A DNA stretch of 64,000 nucleotides from Paenibacillus macerans. Its GTDB lineage: Bacteria; Bacillota; Bacilli; Paenibacillales; Paenibacillaceae. A program made the position numbers and the translations under genes. Where the stretch lies: the NCBI RefSeq assembly GCF_900454495.1, contig NZ_UGSI01000002.1, positions 2,081,001 to 2,145,000 of the forward strand, read 5' to 3'. Of the stretch, positions 54,132 to 61,105 are shown piece by piece. Each line of letters begins with the position of its first letter. Position 1 is the stretch's first letter. The notes under the pieces were generated by a model, which was not told the DNA's origin, ran no database searches, and saw nothing but the letters and a program-made list of their open reading frames with translations.

Positions 54132-55091
54132 GTGGAAAGCGCAATCAAGCGGCGGTTGTCCGGCGAGGAGCTCACGGCTTTAGTGGAGCGAGCGTTTCAA
54201 GGACAGAGACGATTGGAAGGGTTTGAGGAATTAAAGGACGGCTGGTTCAACTCCGCGTACGCTTTGACCTTGGATAACGGCATGAAGACGGTGCTGAAGC
54301 TTGCTCCCGGTTCGGAGGAAGGGATGCTGCGATATGAGCGGAATGTGATGACCGCGGAGGTGGAGGTGCTTCGTCTGCTCGCCGCGGCGGACGGTATCCC
54401 GGTGCCCGGGATTCTGTACGAGGAGCGTGGCGTAGAGGGAAGCGAGTGGTTCCTGATGGAGTTCGTTCCGGGCGATCCTTACAACAAGGTGAAGGAGCGG
54501 CTTAAGCCGGAGGAACGGCGGGACATTGAAGTTGAACTGGGCCGGGTGAACCGGCGGATTAACGAAATTCAAGGAAAAAGATTCGGGTATTACGCACGGG
54601 AAGACAGTCAAGGGGATAGCTGGCCGGCCGTCTTTACGAATATGATCGGCGGCCTGTTGGCCGATGCCGCGGATCAAGCCGTTGCCCTCCCGATGGATGC
54701 GGAGGAGGTATTCGCCCTGCTTCGGGAGCGGCAGGCCAGCTTGGCGGAGGTCACGGTTCCGCGGCTGGTCCATTGGGACTTGTGGGACGGGAACGTATTC
54801 GTCAAAGACCGGCGTCTTATCGCCATCATCGACTGCGAAAGGGCGCTCTGGGGCGATCCGCTGATGGAATACTACTTCCGCTCGTTTGTGGAAAACGGGG
54901 CGTTCCTGGACGGCTACGGCAAGCAGGATTTTACTTTGGCGGAGCGCGAGCGGATGGCCTTGTACGACCTGTACATTGCGTTGATTCTTCATATCGAATG
55001 CAGGTTCCGCCAGTACATCGACGCGAATCATATCCGCTGGGCGGAGGAGCATTTAGCCCGTACTTGGAGCGGTTTAAATAAGGATGTTTAA
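54132..55091 (+). CDS. APH-family phosphotransferase
   Basis: A 319-residue kinase-fold protein of the aminoglycoside/choline/homoserine kinase superfamily. Visible are the ATP lysine region MKTVLKLAPG, the catalytic loop VHWDLWDGNVFV (HxD...N) and the metal Asp in IAIIDCERALWGDP. The substrate is unknown; a sugar or small alcohol is as likely as an antibiotic, given the glycosidase neighbour. GTG 54132 is preceded by AAAGAGGAGG. It ends at a shared terminator with the convergent KAS III-like gene. Confidence 0.85.
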   Translation: MESAIKRRLSGEELTALVERAFQGQRRLEGFEELKDGWFNSAYALTLDNGMKTVLKLAPGSEEGMLRYERNVMTAEVEVLRLLAAADGIPVPGILYEERGVEGSEWFLMEFVPGDPYNKVKERLKPEERRDIEVELGRVNRRINEIQGKRFGYYAREDSQGDSWPAVFTNMIGGLLADAADQAVALPMDAEEVFALLRERQASLAEVTVPRLVHWDLWDGNVFVKDRRLIAIIDCERALWGDPLMEYYFRSFVENGAFLDGYGKQDFTLAERERMALYDLYIALILHIECRFRQYIDANHIRWAEEHLARTWSGLNKDV

Positions 55092-55244
55092 TGTTGGCAC
55101 GCATTCTGGCGACTACCTGAATGAAGTATATTTTAGTGAGAAGAGGGAAGCGCAGGGCCGATGGCATGAATGACGCACGAGCAATATGCATGATCGTTGT
55201 ATAACAACGGGGGGCCGCTCCATGCTGTAGCGGTGGGAGCAACA

Positions 55245-55290
55245 AAAGCGCGGGCTGCAGGGAGATTCTCCTCGGCAACCCGCGTTTTTT
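55245..55290. terminator. Bidirectional terminator
   Basis: AAAGCGCGGGCTGC and GCAACCCGCGTTTTTTT enclose an inner stem (GGGAGATTCTCC). It serves the APH-type gene and the convergent KAS III-like operon. Confidence 0.8.
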
Positions 55291-55305
55291 TAGGAATTCC
55301 TCTTC

Positions 55306-56295
55306 TTAATATTGCATCAGCAGACTGACATTTTGCCAACCGGCGCCAACCGTCCAGAAGACGAGGTAATCGCCGCGCTGTACTTTGCCGGCTTGCACGG
55401 CCTCGTGAAGGGCGAGCAGCGGGCTGGTCGAAGCGGTGTATCCGAATCGGTCGCCGATGTAGACGGCTTTGTCTTGATCGATCCCCAGGCCTTCGGCAAC
55501 CCGTTTAATATTGCCGATGGTGAACTGGGAGAACAGGAAGCCGCCGATTTGCTCCTTGTTCAGATTGTTGCGTTCGAGCAAAATGCGGATGGAGTTCACC
55601 GCGGATTCCGCGCAAACCGAATCGTCAAACGGCGTAAACTGCACCTGCGCGTCTTTGGCCGTAAACTCCTCGCGGTACAAATTGGACAAACCGTGGGCCG
55701 GGAACAGGGAGTTGTCGATCACGGACGTATCGGTTTGATAAACGGAGTCGATCAGCCCGCGGGTTCCTTCCGCCTGCTCCAAAATGACGGCAACCGCCGA
55801 CTCGGCAAAGTTGGAGTAATAGACGGGCTGCTCCGGACTGTGAATCGACAAATAATCCGCCCCGACGACAAGCGCCCGCTCTACCCGCGGGTTGGCCGTC
55901 ATATACCGGCAGGCTTGCTCGATCGCCACGAGCATGCCCGCGCAGTTGGCGTTGATATCAAAACAGGCTGTAGAGAGGTCGCCGCCCAGTGCATGGTGCA
56001 GCTTCAGCGCATTGCTGGGGAGCAGATACTCCGGTGTTTGCGATGTAAAAATAATCAGGTCTACATCCTTGGCCTCAAGACCGCTTTTCTTCAGCACCAG
56101 CTTTGAGGCTTCCGCCGCCATCGTCAGCGTATTTTCTTCCGGGTTGTCGATGATAAAACGCTTGTTACGCCCGAGCGCGGTTACGAGACCGGTCACATCC
56201 GTCCCTTTTTCCGCAAAATAGTTGATGTAGTATTCGTTATCCACTTCATTTGCCGGATGGTACATGGCAATCTCGCGAATTTGCACGCCTCTCAT
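55306..56295 (-). CDS. KAS III-like acyltransferase lacking canonical His and Asn
   Basis: A 329-residue thiolase-fold protein of the beta-ketoacyl-ACP synthase III family. The active Cys is present (C118 in FDINANCAGMLVAIE) and the overall order is normal. Where FabH has HQAN, this protein has SQFT (256-259), and where FabH has GNTS it has GYTA (285-288). The His and Asn needed for decarboxylative condensation are therefore absent. Acyl transfer to a hydroxyl or amine is more likely than chain extension. ATG 56295 is best spaced from AAGGAG. It is the last gene of the riboswitch-led operon. Confidence 0.85.
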   Translation of the reverse strand: MRGVQIREIAMYHPANEVDNEYYINYFAEKGTDVTGLVTALGRNKRFIIDNPEENTLTMAAEASKLVLKKSGLEAKDVDLIIFTSQTPEYLLPSNALKLHHALGGDLSTACFDINANCAGMLVAIEQACRYMTANPRVERALVVGADYLSIHSPEQPVYYSNFAESAVAVILEQAEGTRGLIDSVYQTDTSVIDNSLFPAHGLSNLYREEFTAKDAQVQFTPFDDSVCAESAVNSIRILLERNNLNKEQIGGFLFSQFTIGNIKRVAEGLGIDQDKAVYIGDRFGYTASTSPLLALHEAVQAGKVQRGDYLVFWTVGAGWQNVSLLMQY

Positions 56296-56307
56296 AGCCA
56301 TCTCTCC

Positions 56308-56649
56308 TTACACTTCGATGATTTCGTAGCTGTCCAGCTTAACGGTTCGGGCCACGCGCGAAAGCTGCATTTTCAGAATCGGGTTTTTGACAATGCGCAG
56401 CGTCACTTTTTTGAAGCCGTCTTTTTTGTAGAGGGCAAAGCATCCTTCCAGAAGCGGCAGTGAATCCGGCGCGGAGACGTTCAGTTTGGTGCAGTCGATG
56501 TCGATTTCATACTCCGGTACGGAAATGGTTGAAATCGCTTTGCTATAAGCCTCGATGGACGCTTGTCCGTCTTCGGGCGAAAAGGTTCCTTCTACATCGG
56601 CGTGAAATACTTTGGCGGATTGATCGATTTTAATATTAAAGCTTCCCAT
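56308..56649 (-). CDS. Small STAS-like protein
   Basis: 113 residues. The strand-helix order, with VFHADVEGTFSPEDGQASIE, YEIDIDCTKLNVSAPDSLPL and KVTLRIVKNPILKMQLSRVA, resembles a SpoIIAA-like STAS fold, but the match is by pattern only. No catalytic residues are evident, and the usual phosphorylatable Ser is not certain. ATG 56649 follows AGGAGGAACC; the longer frame runs into the ThDP gene. It lies 12 bases before the KAS III-like start, so a partner role for one of the enzymes or the receptor is possible. Confidence 0.7.
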   Translation of the reverse strand: MGSFNIKIDQSAKVFHADVEGTFSPEDGQASIEAYSKAISTISVPEYEIDIDCTKLNVSAPDSLPLLEGCFALYKKDGFKKVTLRIVKNPILKMQLSRVARTVKLDSYEIIEV

Positions 56650-56696
56650 TGGATGTGGTTCCTCCTGTAATCGTTGATAGTTAAAAATTAAAAAAA

Positions 56697-58322
56697 TTAC
56701 TTTTTCAGCGCCTTCAGACGATCGAGAATCGGCGCCGGCTCGCTGCCATCGGTATTCACCTCGATCAGGCAAGGGCCTGCCATTTCCCGGACGAATCCCG
56801 GGATTTCGTCCATATCCTCCAGCCGGTCCACGGACATCGTCCGGATTCCGGCCGTCCGCATCATGTCGGCGATGGATATCCGCTCCTGCTTATAGTCCGG
56901 CATCGTGCGGTTGTACAGAAATTTTTGCCCGCGTTCGACATAGGAAAGCATAGCGTTATTGATGATGATATAGGTGATAGGCAGCTTGTACTCCTTGGCC
57001 GTAAGCACTTCGGAACCGTTCATGAAAAACGAACCGTCGCCGGCGATCACCGCGACCGGACGGCTTGAATCGGCCAGATAGAGTCCCGGTCCGCCGGCCA
57101 TCGCCGAGCCCATCGCTCCGTAGTTTAGATTGATTTCAAAGTCTCCGCCCGCGGGGACTTCCAGATACTTCAGCACGAAGTTGGTGAATTCCCCGATATC
57201 GCACACATAACGCGTATCCCGCGGCATGACCTTGGACAGCTTCTCCAAAAACAGCCGCAGCGACAAGCCGGTATGATTGAGTTCATAAGGTTCGTTAAGC
57301 GGCAGCGGCTTTTTGAAAGCTCCTGGCGCAGGCTGAGCCTGCCGGAGAAGATAGGGGACCGCGTCCTGGAGATCGGCGACCACCGCCGCGTCCGTTTTGA
57401 AGACCTTCCCCGGCTCTTTGCCGTCGCGGTCGATATGGATCACTTTGCGTCCGGCCACAAGCGCTTCGTTGAAATTGCAGGTAGAGGCTTCCCCAAGGCT
57501 TGTTCCCAAGATGACCAGGCACGAAGCCGGGGAAGCGTTGACGTATTCAAACGCCGCGTCGGTGCTGGAAAACCCGTAATTCCCCAGGTTAAGGGGGAAG
57601 TCGGCGGGGATGATTCCTTTTGCCGACGGCGTCGTAATGATGGGCCACTGCAGCCGCTCGCTAAGGCGCATAATCTCTTCGGCTGCGGCGCGCCCGCCGC
57701 GTCCGACCATGATGAGTCCATGCTCCGCTTCGTTCAGCAGGGCAGCCGCCCGGTCCAACTCCGCCGGATCGAACGGAATCCGCTGAAGCAGCGCGGGATC
57801 CGGGGCGGCGGGAAGGCTGGGGGGCGCTTCCATCCGCTGCACATCGATCGGCACGGAAATATGTACTGGCCCGAAAGGAGGTGTAAGGGCGATCCTTACC
57901 GCCTTGTCCAGCTCGGCCATGACTTCCGTTTCGTTCATGACCGTGTTGCTGTATTTGGTGATCGGTCTGACGATATGCTGGGCGTCCATCTCCTGGATGG
58001 CACCTTTGCCGATCTGCCACCGGTTTACGTAGCCGGTAATCACGAGCAGCGGAGCTTTGGCCCGCATGGCGTCGGCGATCCCGTTCATCATGTTCGCTAC
58101 GCCTACCGCCCCGGCGCCGGCGCAAACGGCCAGCTTCCCGGAGGTGCTGGCATATCTCGCCGCCATATAAGCCGCTCCAGCTTCATTTTTCGTAATGATC
58201 GGCTTCATATCGACATCGATCAACGCATCGTAAATCGGACCGATGATTCCTGCCGGAATCCCAAAAATACAATCCACTCCGGTTTCCTTCAAATACTTGA
58301 GTATGGCTTCGGCTATGTTCAT
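56697..58322 (-). CDS. ThDP-dependent enzyme (acetolactate synthase / decarboxylase family)
   Basis: 541 residues with the three-domain ThDP architecture. The PYR domain has the catalytic Glu (TKNEAGAAYMAARYA); a central domain follows (GLIMVGRGGRAAAEEIMRL); the PP domain has the GDG...NN cofactor motif (AVIAGDGSFFMNGSEV, ITYIIINNAML). Such enzymes decarboxylate 2-keto acids and may ligate the product to an aldehyde or keto acid, giving acyloins. Substrate unknown. It sits among a GAF protein, a STAS-like protein and a KAS III-like enzyme rather than ilv genes, so it is unlikely to be the housekeeping acetolactate synthase. AAGGAGATAT precedes the ATG. Confidence 0.88.
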   Translation of the reverse strand: MNIAEAILKYLKETGVDCIFGIPAGIIGPIYDALIDVDMKPIITKNEAGAAYMAARYASTSGKLAVCAGAGAVGVANMMNGIADAMRAKAPLLVITGYVNRWQIGKGAIQEMDAQHIVRPITKYSNTVMNETEVMAELDKAVRIALTPPFGPVHISVPIDVQRMEAPPSLPAAPDPALLQRIPFDPAELDRAAALLNEAEHGLIMVGRGGRAAAEEIMRLSERLQWPIITTPSAKGIIPADFPLNLGNYGFSSTDAAFEYVNASPASCLVILGTSLGEASTCNFNEALVAGRKVIHIDRDGKEPGKVFKTDAAVVADLQDAVPYLLRQAQPAPGAFKKPLPLNEPYELNHTGLSLRLFLEKLSKVMPRDTRYVCDIGEFTNFVLKYLEVPAGGDFEINLNYGAMGSAMAGGPGLYLADSSRPVAVIAGDGSFFMNGSEVLTAKEYKLPITYIIINNAMLSYVERGQKFLYNRTMPDYKQERISIADMMRTAGIRTMSVDRLEDMDEIPGFVREMAGPCLIEVNTDGSEPAPILDRLKALKK

Positions 58323-58342
58323 ATTCCGGATATCTCCTTATC

Positions 58343-58777
58343 CTAGTGTTGAAACGCATCTCTGTATTCGTTCACCAGTGCTTCCGCACGTTCGATCTCC
58401 TCGGCGGAGAAAAAATGCAGCTTGCCTATCGAGGCGACAACGACAATCCCCTGTACCGCGCCGTCCTGCATGACGGGAATAACCATGATGCTGTCGATCC
58501 CGAACAGAAAAAACTCATCGGCCGACCTGGGATCGTTTTTGACGTCCTGGACCACTGCCGCCGTTTGGGGATGGGCCATCAGTTCGCGAAGCAGGCGGTC
58601 ATGTTCGATATAGACCGGATTTTGCGCATGTACGCTTTTCCACCGCTCCACGCCAAGGTGATCCGTTTTCGTTTTCAACACCGGGTTCAAGCGGCCTTCC
58701 CTGATTTCGTGATAGGCGATATCGGCCACGCCGGTCAGGCGTTCCAGCGCTTCAAACAGCAAAGCTAATCGTTCCAT
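58343..58777 (-). CDS. GAF-domain protein
   Basis: 144 residues, essentially one GAF domain: LLFEALERLTGVADIAYHEI, a central region ending VVQDVKNDPRSADEFFLFGI, then MVIPVMQDGAVQGIVVVASI. GAF domains bind small ligands such as cyclic nucleotides, haem or keto acids. ATG 58777 has GAGGAGG six bases upstream; ATG 58783 touches that site. It lies between the chemoreceptor-like and ThDP genes, with 18-20-base gaps, and could be the soluble ligand sensor of the module. Confidence 0.82.
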   Translation of the reverse strand: MERLALLFEALERLTGVADIAYHEIREGRLNPVLKTKTDHLGVERWKSVHAQNPVYIEHDRLLRELMAHPQTAAVVQDVKNDPRSADEFFLFGIDSIMVIPVMQDGAVQGIVVVASIGKLHFFSAEEIERAEALVNEYRDAFQH

Positions 58778-58795
58778 GTCCATCCTCCTCGCTTG

Positions 58796-60061
58796 CTAGA
58801 TTGAGTATCTGTTTAATAGGGACTTCAGTTTTTCGGCTTCCGTCTCGAGCTGCTTGGAAGATTCGAGCGTTTCTTCCATGGCGGTCAACTGTTCTTCCGA
58901 GCAAGCCATGATCTCCTTGGTCCCGGCCAGATTGACCTCGGTAATCTCGAGCGTCTGTCTTACGGAGTCCATGATTTGTTCCGTGCTTGCGCTGATCTGC
59001 TGCGTCACCGCGGAAACTTCCTGAACCCGGGTGGACACCTGCTCGGCCAAATGCACGATTTGCTGGAACGAATCGCCGGCGGAGGTAACGAGGACGCTTC
59101 CGGTCTCGACCTCGGCCATGACCCGTTTCATCGCTTCGATCGATTGATCGGAGCCTGTGCGGATATGGCCGGCCATCTCGGCGATGTCCTTGGCCGATGC
59201 CGCCGATTGCTCGGCAAGCTTGCGGATTTCGCCCGCGACCACTGCGAACCCTTTGCCGTATTCGCCCGCTCTTGCGGCCTCGATAGCCGCGTTTAATGCC
59301 AGCAAATTGATTTGACTGGAAATTTCCGAGATCAGCAGAGTGACCTTGTCGATTTCTTCCGTCCGCTCGCCGAGTTGGTTTACGGTTTGCGACGAAGCGA
59401 CCGTGGTTTCGTAAATTTTGCTCATTTGGTCAACCAGGCGGTCGATGCCTTCATTGCCCGCATTCGCCTGAGCCGCGGCCTCGGTCGCTTCCTCCGCCAC
59501 ACCTTGCGCTGACAGGGCGATGTGCTCCATGCCTTTTCCGACTTCTTCAAGCATCAAATGGTTGTTCCGTGCACTTTCGACGAGCTGCTCGCTACCTTCG
59601 GAAATCATTTTGATCGATTCCGTGACCCCTACAACGAGGTCGTTGCAAAACTCCATATTGCCCGTCAAGTCCCGCGACGTATCGGCTACCTTGGCCGACA
59701 TGTCCTGCATTTGCCCGGCCGCTTCCCTTAATTGGGCGCCGATCAGCTTCAGGTGGCCGGCCAGTTCGCTGAATTCGTCCATCACCTGGACGTCGCCGTC
59801 GAAGGCTAAATCGCCTTCCGTCATGGCTTTGGTCCGCTCGGCCATTTTTTGGAACGATTTGTCGAGCAGCCCGGCAATCAGCACGGCCTCCCCCGCGCCG
59901 ATCAAGGCAAACAGGGCGATCATCAGCGCGGCGGCCCAGACGTTCATCAGTCCAAGCAGACAGAAGATCAGAACGAGCACGATCGCCAGCACCGCAAGCG
60001 GTCCGGCAATCAGCAACAACAACTTGCGGGCTAAGCCTTTACCGAAATGGGATAATTTCAA
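58796..60061 (-). CDS. Methyl-accepting chemotaxis-like protein without extracellular domain
   Basis: 421 residues. Two hydrophobic helices (~13-37 and ~41-65) are joined by only a few residues, so there is no room for an extracellular sensor. A HAMP-like segment (~66-120) and a long signalling coiled coil follow, with the conserved hairpin tip SSQINLLALNAAIEAARAGE (249-268) and GKGFAVVAGEIRKLAEQSA. It should cluster with CheW/CheA, or act as an independent signalling scaffold. The start is TTG 60061 with AAAGGAG eight bases upstream. It is the first gene after the riboswitch leader. Confidence 0.9.
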   Translation of the reverse strand: MKLSHFGKGLARKLLLLIAGPLAVLAIVLVLIFCLLGLMNVWAAALMIALFALIGAGEAVLIAGLLDKSFQKMAERTKAMTEGDLAFDGDVQVMDEFSELAGHLKLIGAQLREAAGQMQDMSAKVADTSRDLTGNMEFCNDLVVGVTESIKMISEGSEQLVESARNNHLMLEEVGKGMEHIALSAQGVAEEATEAAAQANAGNEGIDRLVDQMSKIYETTVASSQTVNQLGERTEEIDKVTLLISEISSQINLLALNAAIEAARAGEYGKGFAVVAGEIRKLAEQSAASAKDIAEMAGHIRTGSDQSIEAMKRVMAEVETGSVLVTSAGDSFQQIVHLAEQVSTRVQEVSAVTQQISASTEQIMDSVRQTLEITEVNLAGTKEIMACSEEQLTAMEETLESSKQLETEAEKLKSLLNRYSI

Positions 60062-60212
60062 GTTACTTACTCCTTTGCTGTCACTCTAATACCCTTAGCA
60101 GCTGCCGTTTTCCGTGTTTCGCCGTTTTAACTTTTTTAGAAGCAGGTCCCCTCCTTCCTTGTCCGAAGCTTCGCCGCGACGTTTTAACCTGGCCCCAAGC
60201 CCTAATTGAAAC

Positions 60213-60240
60213 CAAAAAAAGACTTTCGCGAAGAAAGTCC
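60213..60240 (-). terminator. Riboswitch-associated intrinsic terminator
   Basis: On the minus strand, GGACTTTC-TTCGC-GAAAGTC followed by seven T. It lies 30 bases after the aptamer and 150 bases before the receptor gene, so it is the likely expression platform. Antiterminator pairing was not worked out. Confidence 0.8.
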
Positions 60241-60271
60241 GGCGGCCAACAAGCCATGATTCGGCATAAGG

Positions 60272-60362
60272 TTGGCATCCCGGCGGTCATGATTCCGTTA
60301 AGAATTTTAGATCCGTGGCTTTGCGTCCCTGCCTTTCGGCCAGGTTTGCGATTTACATCCTA
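60272..60362 (-). ncRNA. Cyclic di-GMP-I (GEMM-I) riboswitch aptamer
   Basis: The minus strand reads GATGTAAATCGCAAACC, TGGCCGAAAGGCA, GGGACGCAAAGCC, ACGGATCTAAAATTC, GGAATCATGACCGCC and GGGATGCC. The GCAAACC...GAAA tetraloop...GGGACGCAAAGCC core and the CCGGGATGCC tail match the GEMM-I class described for V. cholerae Vc2. A terminator follows at once. It should make expression of the receptor-GAF-ThDP-STAS-KAS III operon depend on c-di-GMP; direction (on or off) cannot be told from reading. Confidence 0.92.
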
Positions 60363-60435
60363 TTCCTTGTATTTGGTTGTGAATGATGGGAGAGTGAAGT
60401 CGCGGCGCTCCCACAGATTAGGAATATATTACTTA

Positions 60436-60462
60436 TATCGGAAAGCGGGCCCTGATATTTCA
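60436..60462 (-). promoter_or_regulatory. Sigma-D-like (motility sigma factor) promoter
   Basis: On the minus strand GAAA (60462-60459), a 15-base spacer and TCCGATAT (60443-60436). The B. subtilis sigma-D consensus is TAAA-N15-GCCGATAT, so 10 of 12 positions match. Transcription would start ~65 bases before the riboswitch. A chemoreceptor gene under this factor is expected biology. Confidence 0.6.
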
Positions 60463-60671
60463 TAAAATTTTCGGCAAATTCAAAAAATTTTCAATAATAG
60501 GGGACTATAAGGGGATGACTTTGGCTCTAGAAAAAGAAGGTAAAATATGGGTCTAATAGGAATAATGTACTATATATCCTATTTTAGATTCAAGGTATTG
60601 ATGGCGACCTATCGCATACGGCTGGGTTCAGTTTTCCTGGAAAGGCTTAGGTGTTCGAAGCAAAATTGGGT

Positions 60672-60870
60672 TCGCAGAAAATCTAACGGTTGTAATAGCG
60701 GCTATTTGACGAAAAAAGCCCTGTTCAAAATTTTAACGGTTGTGAGAAGCGTTATATGCCTGAATCTAAGCAAAATGAGCCGGATTTCAGTGAAATAAGC
60801 GCTATGGCAACCGTTACAATTTGAAATCAACGTTTTTTGAGCGAATAGCGGTTGTGGCAACCGTTAGATT
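60672..60870. repeat. Dispersed repeat family B, second full copy
   Basis: Same four-unit layout as 50535-50725: TCTAACGGTTGTAATAGCGG, TTTTAACGGTTGTGAGAAGC, then inverted GCGCTATGGCAACCGTTACA and GCGGTTGTGGCAACCGTTAG. Confidence 0.8.
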
Positions 60871-60904
60871 AGTTGTGGCTAGAGAATTAATGCAACGCTA
60901 GTGC

Positions 60905-60990
60905 CGAGTAAGGTCGTCCGGTGTCCGTTAGATTCTGAAAGCCGGCGATTTCGCCGAAATAAAGGCGTCTCGGTCCGTCGCCAGGATCCA
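60905..60990. repeat. Repeat family C-like segment
   Basis: AAGGTCGTCCGGTGTCCGTT and GGCGATTTCGCCGAAATAAA resemble 50305-50365 (AAGGTCCGTGGTGTCCGTTA, GATTTCGCGGAAATAAGG). It directly follows TTAATGCAACGCTAGTGCCG, which also occurs beside the IS110 element (~26550). No gene is seen between 60463 and 61105. Confidence 0.5.
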
Positions 60991-61105
60991 GCGGGAGAGC
61001 TCACCGGGCTTGCTTAAGCGAAAATAAAACCGCCGGACGGTCAAGCTAAACAAGGAGTTAGCCTGCCATCCAGGCGTTAATTAAAGCAGCGCCCCCGCCG
61101 TTTGG

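Noticed and set aside
54132..55091. Aminoglycoside resistance gene
   Set aside because: The APH fold is shared by many kinases; nothing in the sequence or context points to an antibiotic substrate.
56697..58322. Housekeeping acetolactate synthase ilvB
   Set aside because: No ilvN or ilvC neighbour, shorter than typical IlvB, and embedded in a riboswitch-controlled signalling operon.
57273..58346. 357-codon plus-strand open frame opposite the ThDP enzyme gene
   Set aside because: Shadow of the ThDP gene, whose GDG and NN motifs are certain on the minus strand.
60547..60798. 83-codon open frame in the gap before the M42 gene
   Set aside because: No ribosome site, and its second half is repeat family B.
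50535..60870. CRISPR-like direct repeats in family B
   Set aside because: Only two direct and two inverted words per copy, irregular spacing and no cas genes; a palindromic dispersed repeat explains them better.
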